Shown here one piece after another: positions 1 to 6,074 of a stretch of 6,984 nt of DNA. Below the pieces are notes generated by a model. It saw nothing but the letters and a program-made list of their open reading frames with translations. It was not told the DNA's origin and searched no databases. Source of the stretch: Coriobacteriales bacterium. Its GTDB lineage: Bacteria; Actinomycetota; Coriobacteriia; Coriobacteriales; UBA8131. Both the position numbers and the translations under genes were made by a program. The stretch covers positions 1 to 6,984 of the forward strand of contig JAITUO010000094.1 of assembly GCA_031286245.1 (NCBI GenBank), read 5' to 3'. Each line of letters begins with the position of its first letter. Position 1 is the first letter of the stretch.

Positions 1-1557
1 GAAGAAATGTCTGTCCAGCGAGCTCAAAAAGGCCTTAAACAACTGATCAGCCTGGCTCCAGCCTTAGGTCGCATTGTAAGAAACGGCATTGAAGACATGG
101 TACCGATTTCACAAATCCATCCAGGCGACACTCTGCGAATCCTTCCTGGCGAAACAATCCCTGTTGATGGGGTGGTGCTCGCAAACTCTACGACAATCGA
201 TCAATCTGTCATCAGTGGAGAGTCTCTTCCTGTGGATAAGACCGTCGGCGATCCAGTCTATTGCGGCTCGATCAACTGTTTTGGTTCAGTCGATATCGAA
301 GCGACAGCAGTTGGTGAAGACTCTACTTTGCAGAAGCTGATCCAGCTGGTCCGAGAAGCTGAGCAGAACAAGGCTCCTTTGCAGCGTATCGTCGATAAAT
401 GGGCAGCATGGCTGGTACCGATTGTCCTGGTAATCGCCCTGGTTGCCTGGCTGCTTACACAAGACGTCGTTCGGGCGGTGACTATTCTTGTTGTGTTCTG
501 CCCCTGTGCTTTGGTACTAGCCACACCGGTTTCCATAGTAGCAGCGATTGGGCAAGCTACCAAACATGGGGTGATCATCAAGTCAGGTGATGCTTTAGAG
601 CAGATGGGCAAGGCAGATTGCCTGGCTTTCGATAAGACTGGCACTCTGACCGCAGGCAACACCACCGTCAGCGACATACTGCCAAACGATAATGCCTCTC
701 GTGATGGACTGCTACAGTTGGCTGCTTCGGCTGAAACCTATTCTGAACATCCGCTGGCTAAGGCGATTGTAGCCGCCGCAGCAGACCGCGGACTGCCCCA
801 GCTGATCAGCAAAGGTTTTGTCATGATCCCAGGAAAAGGAGTCGAATCGACTGTAGATAACAAGCAGGTCCTTTGTGGTAACTATGACTGGTTGGCTGAG
901 AGAGGAGTCGTAATAAACCCCGGTTTCAACTTAAAACTTGATCGTTTACGCTACGAAGGCAAGGCGACTGTGCTGGTGTCTTCAGAGGGGGAGTTTTGCG
1001 GAGTGATCGCATTATCTGATACTTTGCGCCAGCCAGTTCCGAATACCATCCACGAGCTACATCAGATTGGTGCCGAGACTGTGTTATTGACTGGCGACCA
1101 TCAACAATCAGCAGATTATTTCGCTTTATTGGCTGGTATCCGATCAGTTCATGCCGGATTACAACCAGCTGACAAGGTTGCCATGATAAAACGACTGCAA
1201 AGTAATGGACGGATTGTCTGCATGGTCGGTGATGGGGTGAATGATGCTCCAGCCTTAAAGACAGCCAATGTCGGTGTAGCTATGGGTTCGCTGGGTAGCG
1301 ACATCGCCATAGAAGCCTCAGACATCGCTCTAATGAGTGATGACATCACAAAGGTCAGCTACATCAAACGCCTGTCTAATGCAACAGTCAGACTGATTAT
1401 GCTGAACATTTCACTCTCGATGGTGATTAATGTTCTAGCTGTTGCCTTCGCCATGCTGGGTTTCCTAGAACCAGTCAGTGCTGCTTTGGTACACAACGTC
1501 GGTTCGGTCATTGTGGTGCTAAACGCTGCTTTTTTGTATGACAGAGATTTTGGCTAG
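1..1557 (+). CDS. P1B-type heavy-metal-transporting ATPase (5' end cut off by window)
   Basis: An ATP-driven pump moving a transition-metal ion across the cytoplasmic membrane, with a phospho-aspartate intermediate. The frame is open from base 1 (two Glu codons precede the first ATG at 7), so the true start lies upstream. Counting from the ATG at 7: actuator-domain SGES at 70-73, transmembrane metal-site CPC at 165-167, phosphorylation motif DKTGTLT from D209, the P1B-specific SEHPLA with H248 and a G-x-G near 276-278 in the nucleotide domain, TGD at 362-364, and the hinge GDGVNDAP from 408. Two C-terminal membrane helices span about 460-510. The N-terminal metal-binding domain, if any, and the first helices are missing; complete members are usually 600-800 aa. 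The last helix carries H496-N497-x-G-S500, not the Asp site of typical Zn/Cd pumps or the HEGGT of the cobalt-type group, so the metal is uncertain. Family very sure, substrate not. Confidence 0.95.
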   Translation, partial: EEMSVQRAQKGLKQLISLAPALGRIVRNGIEDMVPISQIHPGDTLRILPGETIPVDGVVLANSTTIDQSVISGESLPVDKTVGDPVYCGSINCFGSVDIEATAVGEDSTLQKLIQLVREAEQNKAPLQRIVDKWAAWLVPIVLVIALVAWLLTQDVVRAVTILVVFCPCALVLATPVSIVAAIGQATKHGVIIKSGDALEQMGKADCLAFDKTGTLTAGNTTVSDILPNDNASRDGLLQLAASAETYSEHPLAKAIVAAAADRGLPQLISKGFVMIPGKGVESTVDNKQVLCGNYDWLAERGVVINPGFNLKLDRLRYEGKATVLVSSEGEFCGVIALSDTLRQPVPNTIHELHQIGAETVLLTGDHQQSADYFALLAGIRSVHAGLQPADKVAMIKRLQSNGRIVCMVGDGVNDAPALKTANVGVAMGSLGSDIAIEASDIALMSDDITKVSYIKRLSNATVRLIMLNISLSMVINVLAVAFAMLGFLEPVSAALVHNVGSVIVVLNAAFLYDRDFG

Positions 1558-1614
1558 AAGTTAATAATCAAACAAGCATCATTGCATCGAAACTGGCTAT
1601 CAAGTCGTATTTGA

Positions 1615-1674
1615 TTGACAGGTTAAGAGACCAGGTCTTGATAAGTCAGAATTGTCCTGGCGCAAAGCTATAAT
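1615..1674 (+). promoter_or_regulatory. Candidate promoter region for the methyltransferase block
   Basis: The 173-nt gap between the ATPase and the first URO-D gene is the only clear promoter-like stretch on the + strand. A perfect TATAAT lies at 1669-1674, 56 nt before the start codon at 1731; its best -35 at 17-nt spacing (TCAGAA, 1646-1651) is weak, so an activator could be needed. A perfect TTGACA lies at 1615-1620, but its possible -10 (GATAAG, 1640-1645) is 19 nt away. The two consensus hexamers are too far apart to form one promoter. The remainder of the gap (1558-1614) is AT-rich, with no terminator-like hairpin seen after the ATPase gene. Confidence 0.45.
1628..1638. repeat. Perfect 5-1-5 palindrome, candidate operator
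   Basis: AGACC-A-GGTCT is a perfect dyad just downstream of the TTGACA at 1615-1620 and about 30 nt upstream of the TATAAT at 1669. A second dyad overlaps it: CCAGG at 1631-1635 and CCTGG at 1656-1660. The position fits a transcription-factor site controlling the block. No regulator gene is in the window, so the binding protein is unknown and the role is inference. Confidence 0.35.
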
Positions 1675-1730
1675 ATGATGAGCTTTACAGCGAAAAATCT
1701 ATTGGGGAGAAAACCAGAGGGGATCATTCT

Positions 1731-2933
1731 ATGGAAAGCAGCGAAAACAGTACTGCCCGGTATAATCAAAGGTTAAAAGACTTAATCGATGCAACCAGTT
1801 TTCGCGAGCCAGATAAAGTGCCAGTTGGTATCGAAGTGATTAACTGGCCATTGGCTTATGCCGGAGTCAAATTGATGGATGTAGTTGATGACCCGATAGC
1901 CACTTCCAAGGCTTATACAAAAATCCTGGATGATATTGAGATTGATTTCCATACTTTAAGCTTTGGCTTGAACCATTCCATTCAAACCTTACAGGCTTTA
2001 GGCTCAATCCAATACAGGCTGGCCGAGAATGGTGTAACTGTTGAGCATGTCCAAGCGGAATTTAGCTTCATGACCGCTGACGAGTATGCTGATGTAATCA
2101 GTGATTACCAGGGATTTCGCAAAAACACGATGTCACAGCGTAGTTTCAAAGCCTTCCAAGGTTCGAAAGCAGAGGCATATGATGCGATGAAAAAAGCAGC
2201 TTTGGCTTTAAAAAACCATGTTGTGACTAATCGTTTGATCAGTCAAAGAGTTGCCGAAAAAGGTATTGTGCCAGTGAATCTGATGCAGACCAATAATATA
2301 GCTCCCTGGTATTATGGGCCATTCAACGTACTGTTTGACTACCTGCGTGGAGTCAAGGACTCACTGGTTGACCTGCGGCGCAGGCCTGAGGCAGTCAAGG
2401 CAGTCAATCAGATCGTCGAATCATTTCGTCCATTATCCAAAGTCTCACCAGACGACTATCCCGCAATCAGTCCAATACCGGCTTCCTGGACGTTTTACCA
2501 TAGCGAGTGTTTCTTGAACAACCAGCAATTCGACGAGCTGTTCTTCCAAGGCTTCAAAAAACACGCCCTGCCCTATATGGAAAAAGGTGCCAAATATCTG
2601 CTCAAGGGAGAAGGGATGTTTCTAAATACCCTGGGTCGTTTCAGGGAGCTGCCGAAAGGTTCATTAATCATCGAGCTTGACCAGGACGACCCTTTTGATG
2701 CGTATAAAATCATCGGAGATCACCAGACTCTGGCTACTGGCATTAAACTGGATCTCTTAAGGAGTGGTACAAAGCAACAGTGCATCGACTATGTCAAACG
2801 TTGCTTCGATACTTTTGCACCTGGCGGTGGGTTCATATTCATGCCTCAAAAGCCATTGATTGCTCCGGGTGATGTGAACATTAAAAACCTGCTCGCTGTC
2901 TACGAATTTGCCAATCATTACGGGACAAAGTAA
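1731..2933 (+). CDS. URO-D-fold corrinoid methyltransferase, copy A
   Basis: A 400-aa protein of the uroporphyrinogen decarboxylase (URO-D)/MtaA-like superfamily. Relatives without a heme role move methyl groups between a substrate or thiol and a corrinoid cofactor; here it probably methylates the corrinoid protein encoded at 4186 (inference from context). The start is supported by the SD AGAGGGGA (1716-1723), 7 nt before the ATG. Recognisable segments: FREPDKVPVG at 24-33, SPIPASW at 247-253, Y256-H257-S-E-C260, LKGEG at 291-295, LDQDDP at 316-321, and the C-terminal APGGGFIF at 363-370. Where MtaA/MtbA have the zinc ligands H-x-C and a later Cys in APGCG, this protein has K292-G-E294 and glycine, so canonical zinc/thiol chemistry is not supported. 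It is closely related throughout to copy B (4875-6065), with the strongest divergence near 183-196. No signal peptide, so cytoplasmic. Not HemE: it is longer and has corrinoid-system neighbours. Family sure, substrate unknown. Confidence 0.88.
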   Translation: MESSENSTARYNQRLKDLIDATSFREPDKVPVGIEVINWPLAYAGVKLMDVVDDPIATSKAYTKILDDIEIDFHTLSFGLNHSIQTLQALGSIQYRLAENGVTVEHVQAEFSFMTADEYADVISDYQGFRKNTMSQRSFKAFQGSKAEAYDAMKKAALALKNHVVTNRLISQRVAEKGIVPVNLMQTNNIAPWYYGPFNVLFDYLRGVKDSLVDLRRRPEAVKAVNQIVESFRPLSKVSPDDYPAISPIPASWTFYHSECFLNNQQFDELFFQGFKKHALPYMEKGAKYLLKGEGMFLNTLGRFRELPKGSLIIELDQDDPFDAYKIIGDHQTLATGIKLDLLRSGTKQQCIDYVKRCFDTFAPGGGFIFMPQKPLIAPGDVNIKNLLAVYEFANHYGTK

Positions 2934-2946
2934 GAGGGGAGTAATA

Positions 2947-3087
2947 ATGGATGAGAACCAAGAGTACCAATTTGATCTGGAAGAGCTATTGGCGGAACTG
3001 CTAAGCGATGAGAGCTGGGAGTCTGACCCAGCATTCCGCGAAATGATCGCCAATGGCTTGAAAGCCACCATTCTCGGTGCTTTTTGA
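2947..3087 (+). CDS. Small acidic protein A, paired with URO-D methyltransferase A
   Basis: A 46-aa protein that I do not recognise. It starts 13 nt after the stop of URO-D copy A, behind the strong SD GAGGGGAG (2934-2941) with 5-nt spacing. The evidence that it is real is its paralog at 6075-6206 in the same position behind URO-D copy B: from Tyr7 to the end (40 residues) they align without gaps, 21 being identical by eye. Shared residues give Y-x-F-x-L-x-E-L-L-x-E-L, then D-x-S-W-E-x-D-P-x-x-R, then I-x-x-G-L-x-x-T-I-x-G. The N-terminal part is probably an acidic amphipathic helix (12 Asp/Glu against 2 Lys/Arg overall), and the C-terminal part is more hydrophobic. It has no Cys or His, so metal binding through those residues is excluded. 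Possible roles are a subunit, docking factor or stabiliser of the neighbouring methyltransferase; function is unknown. Confidence 0.85.
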   Translation: MDENQEYQFDLEELLAELLSDESWESDPAFREMIANGLKATILGAF

Positions 3088-3108
3088 CCATATCCCATCT
3101 CAGTAATA

Positions 3109-3130
3109 CCCTGTTATCAGCGATAATGGG
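3109..3130 (+). other. Small hairpin between small protein A and the MT-II gene
   Basis: CCC (3109-3111) pairs with GGG (3128-3130), and TTATC (3114-3118) pairs with GATAA (3122-3126) around an AGC loop; a small internal loop separates the stems. No T-run follows, so it does not look like a full terminator. It may tune mRNA processing or the amount of distal transcript. The rest of the gap (3088-3203) shows nothing except the SD of the next gene. Confidence 0.3.
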
Positions 3131-3203
3131 CGGTACAGCATTTCAGCAAGGAAACCAGCAGCACGCATAAGGCTCATCAACAAGCAGTCAGCAAGGAGCA
3201 GCC

Positions 3204-4010
3204 ATGATCATCATTGGAGAAAAAATCAACGGTACCATTCCATCGACCGGTGTAGCGATCGCCAGCCGTGACAGTGCATTCATCGCCGACCTGGCCGTCC
3301 GGCAGAGCGAGGCTGGAGCAGACTTTATTGATGTCTGCGCTTCGACCGCTCCCGAGGTTGAAGTAGAGGCACTGAAGTGGTTGATCGACATCGTGCAATC
3401 AGTGACTGATGTGCCGATCTCCATCGACAGCCCGAACCCCCATGCCATAAAAGCAGTATTTACCGATATTGAAAAGCCCGGCTTGATTAATTCGGTTTCT
3501 CTAGAGGCGGATAAGACCGAGGTCTTATTTCCCTTGATTGCCGACACAGAATGGCAGGTTGTGGCTCTGCTTTGTGACAACAACGGCATCCCCCAGACTT
3601 CAGAGCAGCGGTTGGAAATAGCTCGCCAGACTATCGACTGCGCTGTTGGTTATGGCATAGCACCAAGCCGGTTACATATCGATCCATTAGTGATATCGCT
3701 TTCGACTGACCAGACCTCGATGACGAAGTTCATTCACTGTTGCCAGGAGATCAAAAGCTGGTATCCGGAGATCCATATCACCAGTGGTCTGTCAAACATC
3801 AGCTTCGGCCTGCCGCTGCGTAAAAGCATCAACCAGTCTTTCCTGGTACTGGCGATGGGTGCCGGGATGGATAGTGCCATCATGGATCCGTTAGACCGTG
3901 ACATGCTGGCTACCCTGCTGGGTACAGATGCTCTACTTGAGAATGACCGGTATTGTCGCAAATACACTACTGCTTATCGACAAGGCAAGATTGGCAAAAG
4001 CAAAAACTAA
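3204..4010 (+). CDS. Pterin-dependent corrinoid methyltransferase (MT-II, methyltetrahydrofolate type)
   Basis: A 268-aa DHPS-like TIM-barrel enzyme, expected to carry methyl between a corrinoid protein and tetrahydrofolate; in O-demethylase systems this is the MT-II step (MtvA type), and AcsE (MeTr) is the Wood-Ljungdahl relative. The start is fixed by the SD AAGGAG (3193-3198), 5 nt before the ATG. Seen in order: GEKING at 5-10, GADFIDV at 38-44, S-I-D75-S, LIN96SVS, R156-x-H-I-D160-P, SGLSN198ISFG, and MDPLDRDML at 227-235. D75, N96 and D160 fall on the pterin-binding positions and N198 on the catalytic Asn described for Moorella MeTr (from memory of that family). The length of about 265 aa is normal, and a true folate-biosynthetic DHPS is unlikely given the motifs and neighbours. 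It sits between the URO-D/small-protein pair and the corrinoid protein, so it is likely the shared methyl acceptor step. Cytoplasmic. Confidence 0.93.
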   Translation: MIIIGEKINGTIPSTGVAIASRDSAFIADLAVRQSEAGADFIDVCASTAPEVEVEALKWLIDIVQSVTDVPISIDSPNPHAIKAVFTDIEKPGLINSVSLEADKTEVLFPLIADTEWQVVALLCDNNGIPQTSEQRLEIARQTIDCAVGYGIAPSRLHIDPLVISLSTDQTSMTKFIHCCQEIKSWYPEIHITSGLSNISFGLPLRKSINQSFLVLAMGAGMDSAIMDPLDRDMLATLLGTDALLENDRYCRKYTTAYRQGKIGKSKN

Positions 4011-4034
4011 AGGCACAAATATTCATTGAACATC

Positions 4035-4045
4035 AGGGAGGAGGT
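4035..4045 (+). promoter_or_regulatory. Orphan perfect Shine-Dalgarno sequence
   Basis: AGGGAGGAGGT contains the full AGGAGGT anti-SD complement (4039-4045) but has no start codon at normal spacing. GTG (4044) and TTG (4047) overlap or nearly touch it; both open the same frame of at most 20 codons, ending with TGA at 4101-4103. It may be a ribosome standby site, a leader-peptide site, or a relic. It lies directly 5' of the folded region at 4046-4128. Confidence 0.4.
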
Positions 4046-4128
4046 GTTGCGATCGGGCAGCAGAGACACAAGGGCTTATCCACATGAAAGCCTGATAACC
4101 TGATGTCTCAACAGATTTGCCGATCAAC
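4046..4128 (+). ncRNA. Nested stem-loop structure in the leader of the corrinoid-protein gene
   Basis: Nested complementary segments suggest a folded RNA leader. The outer helix pairs GATCGG plus CA (4051-4056, 4058-4059, one bulged G) with TGCCGATC (4118-4125), and can extend as GTT (4046-4048) with AAC (4126-4128). The middle helix pairs GAGACA (4063-4068) with TGTCTC (4104-4109). The inner helix pairs GGGCTT (4072-4077) with AAGCCT (4088-4093). A competing pair, TTATC (4076-4080) with GATAA (4094-4098), would break the inner helix and gives a possible two-state switch. The segment 4088-4105 loosely resembles a cobalamin-riboswitch B12 box, but the rest of the riboswitch core is not evident. 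It may set translation of the gene downstream; this is unproven and no known RNA family is claimed. Confidence 0.4.
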
Positions 4129-4185
4129 GGGCGTCGTTGAAGGAGTCAGGACAAAATGAATCACTCAGACAACGGAGGAGAGACA

Positions 4186-4818
4186 ATGATTGATGTAAAC
4201 GAAATCACCCAGCAAATGAGCGACTTAGATGAAGCAGCTTTGCTTCAGTCGCTGGCCGAGGTGATCAATGCAGGCCCCGAGTCTGCCCTGGCCGCTTTGC
4301 AGGCCTGTCAGGCAGGGCTGGAGCAGGTTGGGAAGCGCTTTGAAACACAGGAATACTTCTTAAGCGATCTGATTTATGCCGGCGAGTTGATGACTGATGC
4401 CGCAGCATTGCTGAAACCTGCGCTGGCCGAGGCTGGTACAGCTACCTTGGGTAAGCTGGTGATATGCACAGTTAAAGGCGATATTCACGATATCGGGAAG
4501 AATATCGTGGTCACGATGCTGGGCGCTGCCGGCTTCGATGTCATCGATCTTGGTGTCGATGTCGCGCCGGAGGTAATCGTTCAGACAGCAATCGACAATG
4601 ATGTCAAAATCATAGGTTTGTCCAGTGTTTTGACGCTGGCTGTCGATTCGATCCAAGCTACTGTCGATGCCTTCGTCGCTGCCGGCCTGCGTGACCAGGT
4701 CAAGATCATCATCGGCGGTAATCCAGTCAGTGCGACCGTCTGCGAGAAAACCGGCGCAGACGCATGGGCACACAATCCCCAGGACGGCGTGACAATCTGC
4801 CGTGGATGGGCTTCATAG
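4186..4818 (+). CDS. Corrinoid (B12)-binding methyl-carrier protein
   Basis: The methyl carrier of the system: its cobalt centre shuttles a methyl group between the URO-D enzymes and MT-II. From ATG 4186 it has 210 aa. Residues about 1-85 form the helical cap domain of the MetH/MtaC type. The Rossmann-like B12 domain begins near 88 and shows D99-x-H101-x-x-G104 (H101 is the lower cobalt ligand), the S146-x-x-L149 strand-loop, and GG at 177-178. The length matches stand-alone corrinoid proteins of 200-220 aa. Two starts are possible: ATG 4156 (SD 4139-4145, 10-nt spacing, ten more residues) or ATG 4186 (SD GGAGGAG 4174-4180, 5-nt spacing); I prefer 4186 for its stronger, better-spaced SD. A 57-nt gap separates it from URO-D copy B, suggesting cotranscription. 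Such proteins need an ATP-dependent reductive activator, which this window lacks. Cytoplasmic. Confidence 0.95.
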   Translation: MIDVNEITQQMSDLDEAALLQSLAEVINAGPESALAALQACQAGLEQVGKRFETQEYFLSDLIYAGELMTDAAALLKPALAEAGTATLGKLVICTVKGDIHDIGKNIVVTMLGAAGFDVIDLGVDVAPEVIVQTAIDNDVKIIGLSSVLTLAVDSIQATVDAFVAAGLRDQVKIIIGGNPVSATVCEKTGADAWAHNPQDGVTICRGWAS

Positions 4819-4843
4819 ACAAAAGCAGTTGGCTCAAATTGGC

Positions 4844-4860
4844 TGTCAACCTAATTGACA
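4844..4860 (+). other. Short stem-loop just upstream of the URO-D copy B ribosome site
   Basis: TGTCAA (4844-4849) and TTGACA (4855-4860) form a perfect 6-bp inverted repeat with a 5-nt loop, ending 2 nt before the SD GAGGAG (4863-4868). It could affect ribosome access or protect a processed mRNA end. The TTGACA also looks like a -35 box, but no -10 is seen at the right distance. Confidence 0.25.
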
Positions 4861-4874
4861 AAGAGGAGAAAACC

Positions 4875-6065
4875 ATGGCAAATGGAACCTTATATGAACA
4901 GAGAGTTAAAAACCTCGTTGATGCCACCAGCTTTCGGGAGCCTGACAAGGTGCCAGTCGGCATCGAGGTGATCTGGTGGCCTTTAGAGTATGCCGGTGTC
5001 AAACTCTACGATGTGGTCGATGACCCGGTTGCTCTGACCAAGGCATATACGCAGTTTTTGGATGACATAGAGATTGATTACTACACAATGGCTTTCGGAC
5101 TGGCACATCCGATCCGGGTCTATGATGCCCTCGGCTCTAGCCAGTACCGGATTTCTGACGATGGCACTACCGTTCAGCATACCCAGGCTGAGCTTGATCT
5201 AATGACAGCGGACGAATATGACGATCTGATCGCTGACTACCAAGGCTTCATGTACAACGTGATGCCCCGACGCAACTACAAAGCCTTACAGGGTAGCAGG
5301 GCAGATGCCTACGCGGCGTTGAAGCAGGCTGCTGTCGCGCTGAAGACCCATAACGAGACCAATCGCCTGTTGGGAGAGGCCATTGCTGCCAAAGAGGTCG
5401 TGCCTCTCAACCCGATGTTCGGCTGGCCTCTGGCACCTTCCTTCTTTGCTCCGTTCAATTTGCTGTTTGACAACTTGCGCGGGGTCAAAGATGCGTTGAT
5501 CGATCTGCGTCGGCGTCCCGAAAAGGTGAACGCTGTCATCGACATCATCAATTCACGCCAAATGCCAGCGATGGTAAGCCCGGACGACTATTTGAACATG
5601 TCACCGATCCCGGCTTCGTGGACGATCTATCACAGCGAATGCTTCTTGAACAATCAGCAATTCGATGAGCTGTTTTTCCAACCTTTCAAGAAAATTGCTT
5701 TACCTTATATGGAGAAGGGCGCTAAGTATTTCTTAAAAGGTGAAGGCTTGTTCCTGAATACCTTAGACCGCTACCGGGAGCTGCCAAAAGGCTCAATGAT
5801 CATCATTTTGGATCAGGATGACCCCTTCGAGGCTTACAAGATGATTGGTGATTACCACACTCTGGCAACCGGTATCAATATGGATCTCTTAAAGACCGGT
5901 ACCAAACAACAGTGCATCGATTATGTCAAGCGGTGCTTCGATACTTTCGGACCGGGCGGTGGCTTTATTTTCTCGCCCCAGAAACCTCTGATTTCGTCAT
6001 ATGACGTGAGTGTCGAAAACCTCATTGCAGTCTATGAGTTTGCCAACGAGTACGGCAGGAAATAG
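4875..6065 (+). CDS. URO-D-fold corrinoid methyltransferase, copy B
   Basis: A 396-aa paralog of the protein at 1731-2933, with the same expected role of methyl transfer to or from the corrinoid protein encoded directly upstream. ATG 4875 is chosen because SD GAGGAG (4863-4868) lies 6 nt before it and it gives the same N-terminal layout as copy A; an in-frame ATG at 4764 would overlap the corrinoid gene and add a tail that copy A lacks. Shared landmarks: FREPDKVPVG at 20-29, SPIPASW at 243-249, Y252-H253-S-E-C256, LKGEG at 287-291, LDQDDP at 312-317, GPGGGFIF at 359-366. As in copy A, the zinc H-x-C and final Cys of MtaA/MtbA are replaced (K288-G-E290; Gly). The copies match closely from about 243 to the end but differ at 31-36, 72-90 and 179-192, which could mean different substrates. 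Many synonymous differences indicate an old duplication. Methyl donor unknown. Confidence 0.88.
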   Translation: MANGTLYEQRVKNLVDATSFREPDKVPVGIEVIWWPLEYAGVKLYDVVDDPVALTKAYTQFLDDIEIDYYTMAFGLAHPIRVYDALGSSQYRISDDGTTVQHTQAELDLMTADEYDDLIADYQGFMYNVMPRRNYKALQGSRADAYAALKQAAVALKTHNETNRLLGEAIAAKEVVPLNPMFGWPLAPSFFAPFNLLFDNLRGVKDALIDLRRRPEKVNAVIDIINSRQMPAMVSPDDYLNMSPIPASWTIYHSECFLNNQQFDELFFQPFKKIALPYMEKGAKYFLKGEGLFLNTLDRYRELPKGSMIIILDQDDPFEAYKMIGDYHTLATGINMDLLKTGTKQQCIDYVKRCFDTFGPGGGFIFSPQKPLISSYDVSVENLIAVYEFANEYGRK

Positions 6066-6074
6066 GAGGTCATC

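Noticed and set aside
1731..2933. Annotation of the URO-D proteins as heme-biosynthetic uroporphyrinogen decarboxylase (HemE)
   Set aside because: The proteins are about 50 residues longer than HemE, are duplicated, and sit with MT-II and a corrinoid protein with no heme genes nearby; a methyltransferase role fits better.
2757..3098. - strand reading frame opposite the end of URO-D copy A and small protein A
   Set aside because: No motif is recognisable, and the opposite strand carries two better supported genes, one with a paralog.
4046..4128. Classical cobalamin riboswitch
   Set aside because: Only a loose B12-box-like stretch is present; the other conserved core segments could not be found by eye, so only an unnamed structured leader is reported.
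4360..4773. Long - strand reading frame (137 codons) opposite the corrinoid-protein gene
   Set aside because: It lies wholly antisense to a gene with clear B12-binding motifs, and its translation shows no recognisable family; it is a coding shadow.
4855..4860. TTGACA as the -35 of an internal promoter before URO-D copy B
   Set aside because: A -10 at 16-18 nt would fall at about 4877-4884, inside the coding sequence, and no TATAAT-like hexamer is there; the bases are better read as one arm of a short hairpin.
4764..4874. Longer start (ATG 4764) for URO-D copy B
   Set aside because: It would overlap the corrinoid gene by 55 nt and add 37 residues with no counterpart in copy A; ATG 4875 has a well-placed SD and aligns with the paralog.
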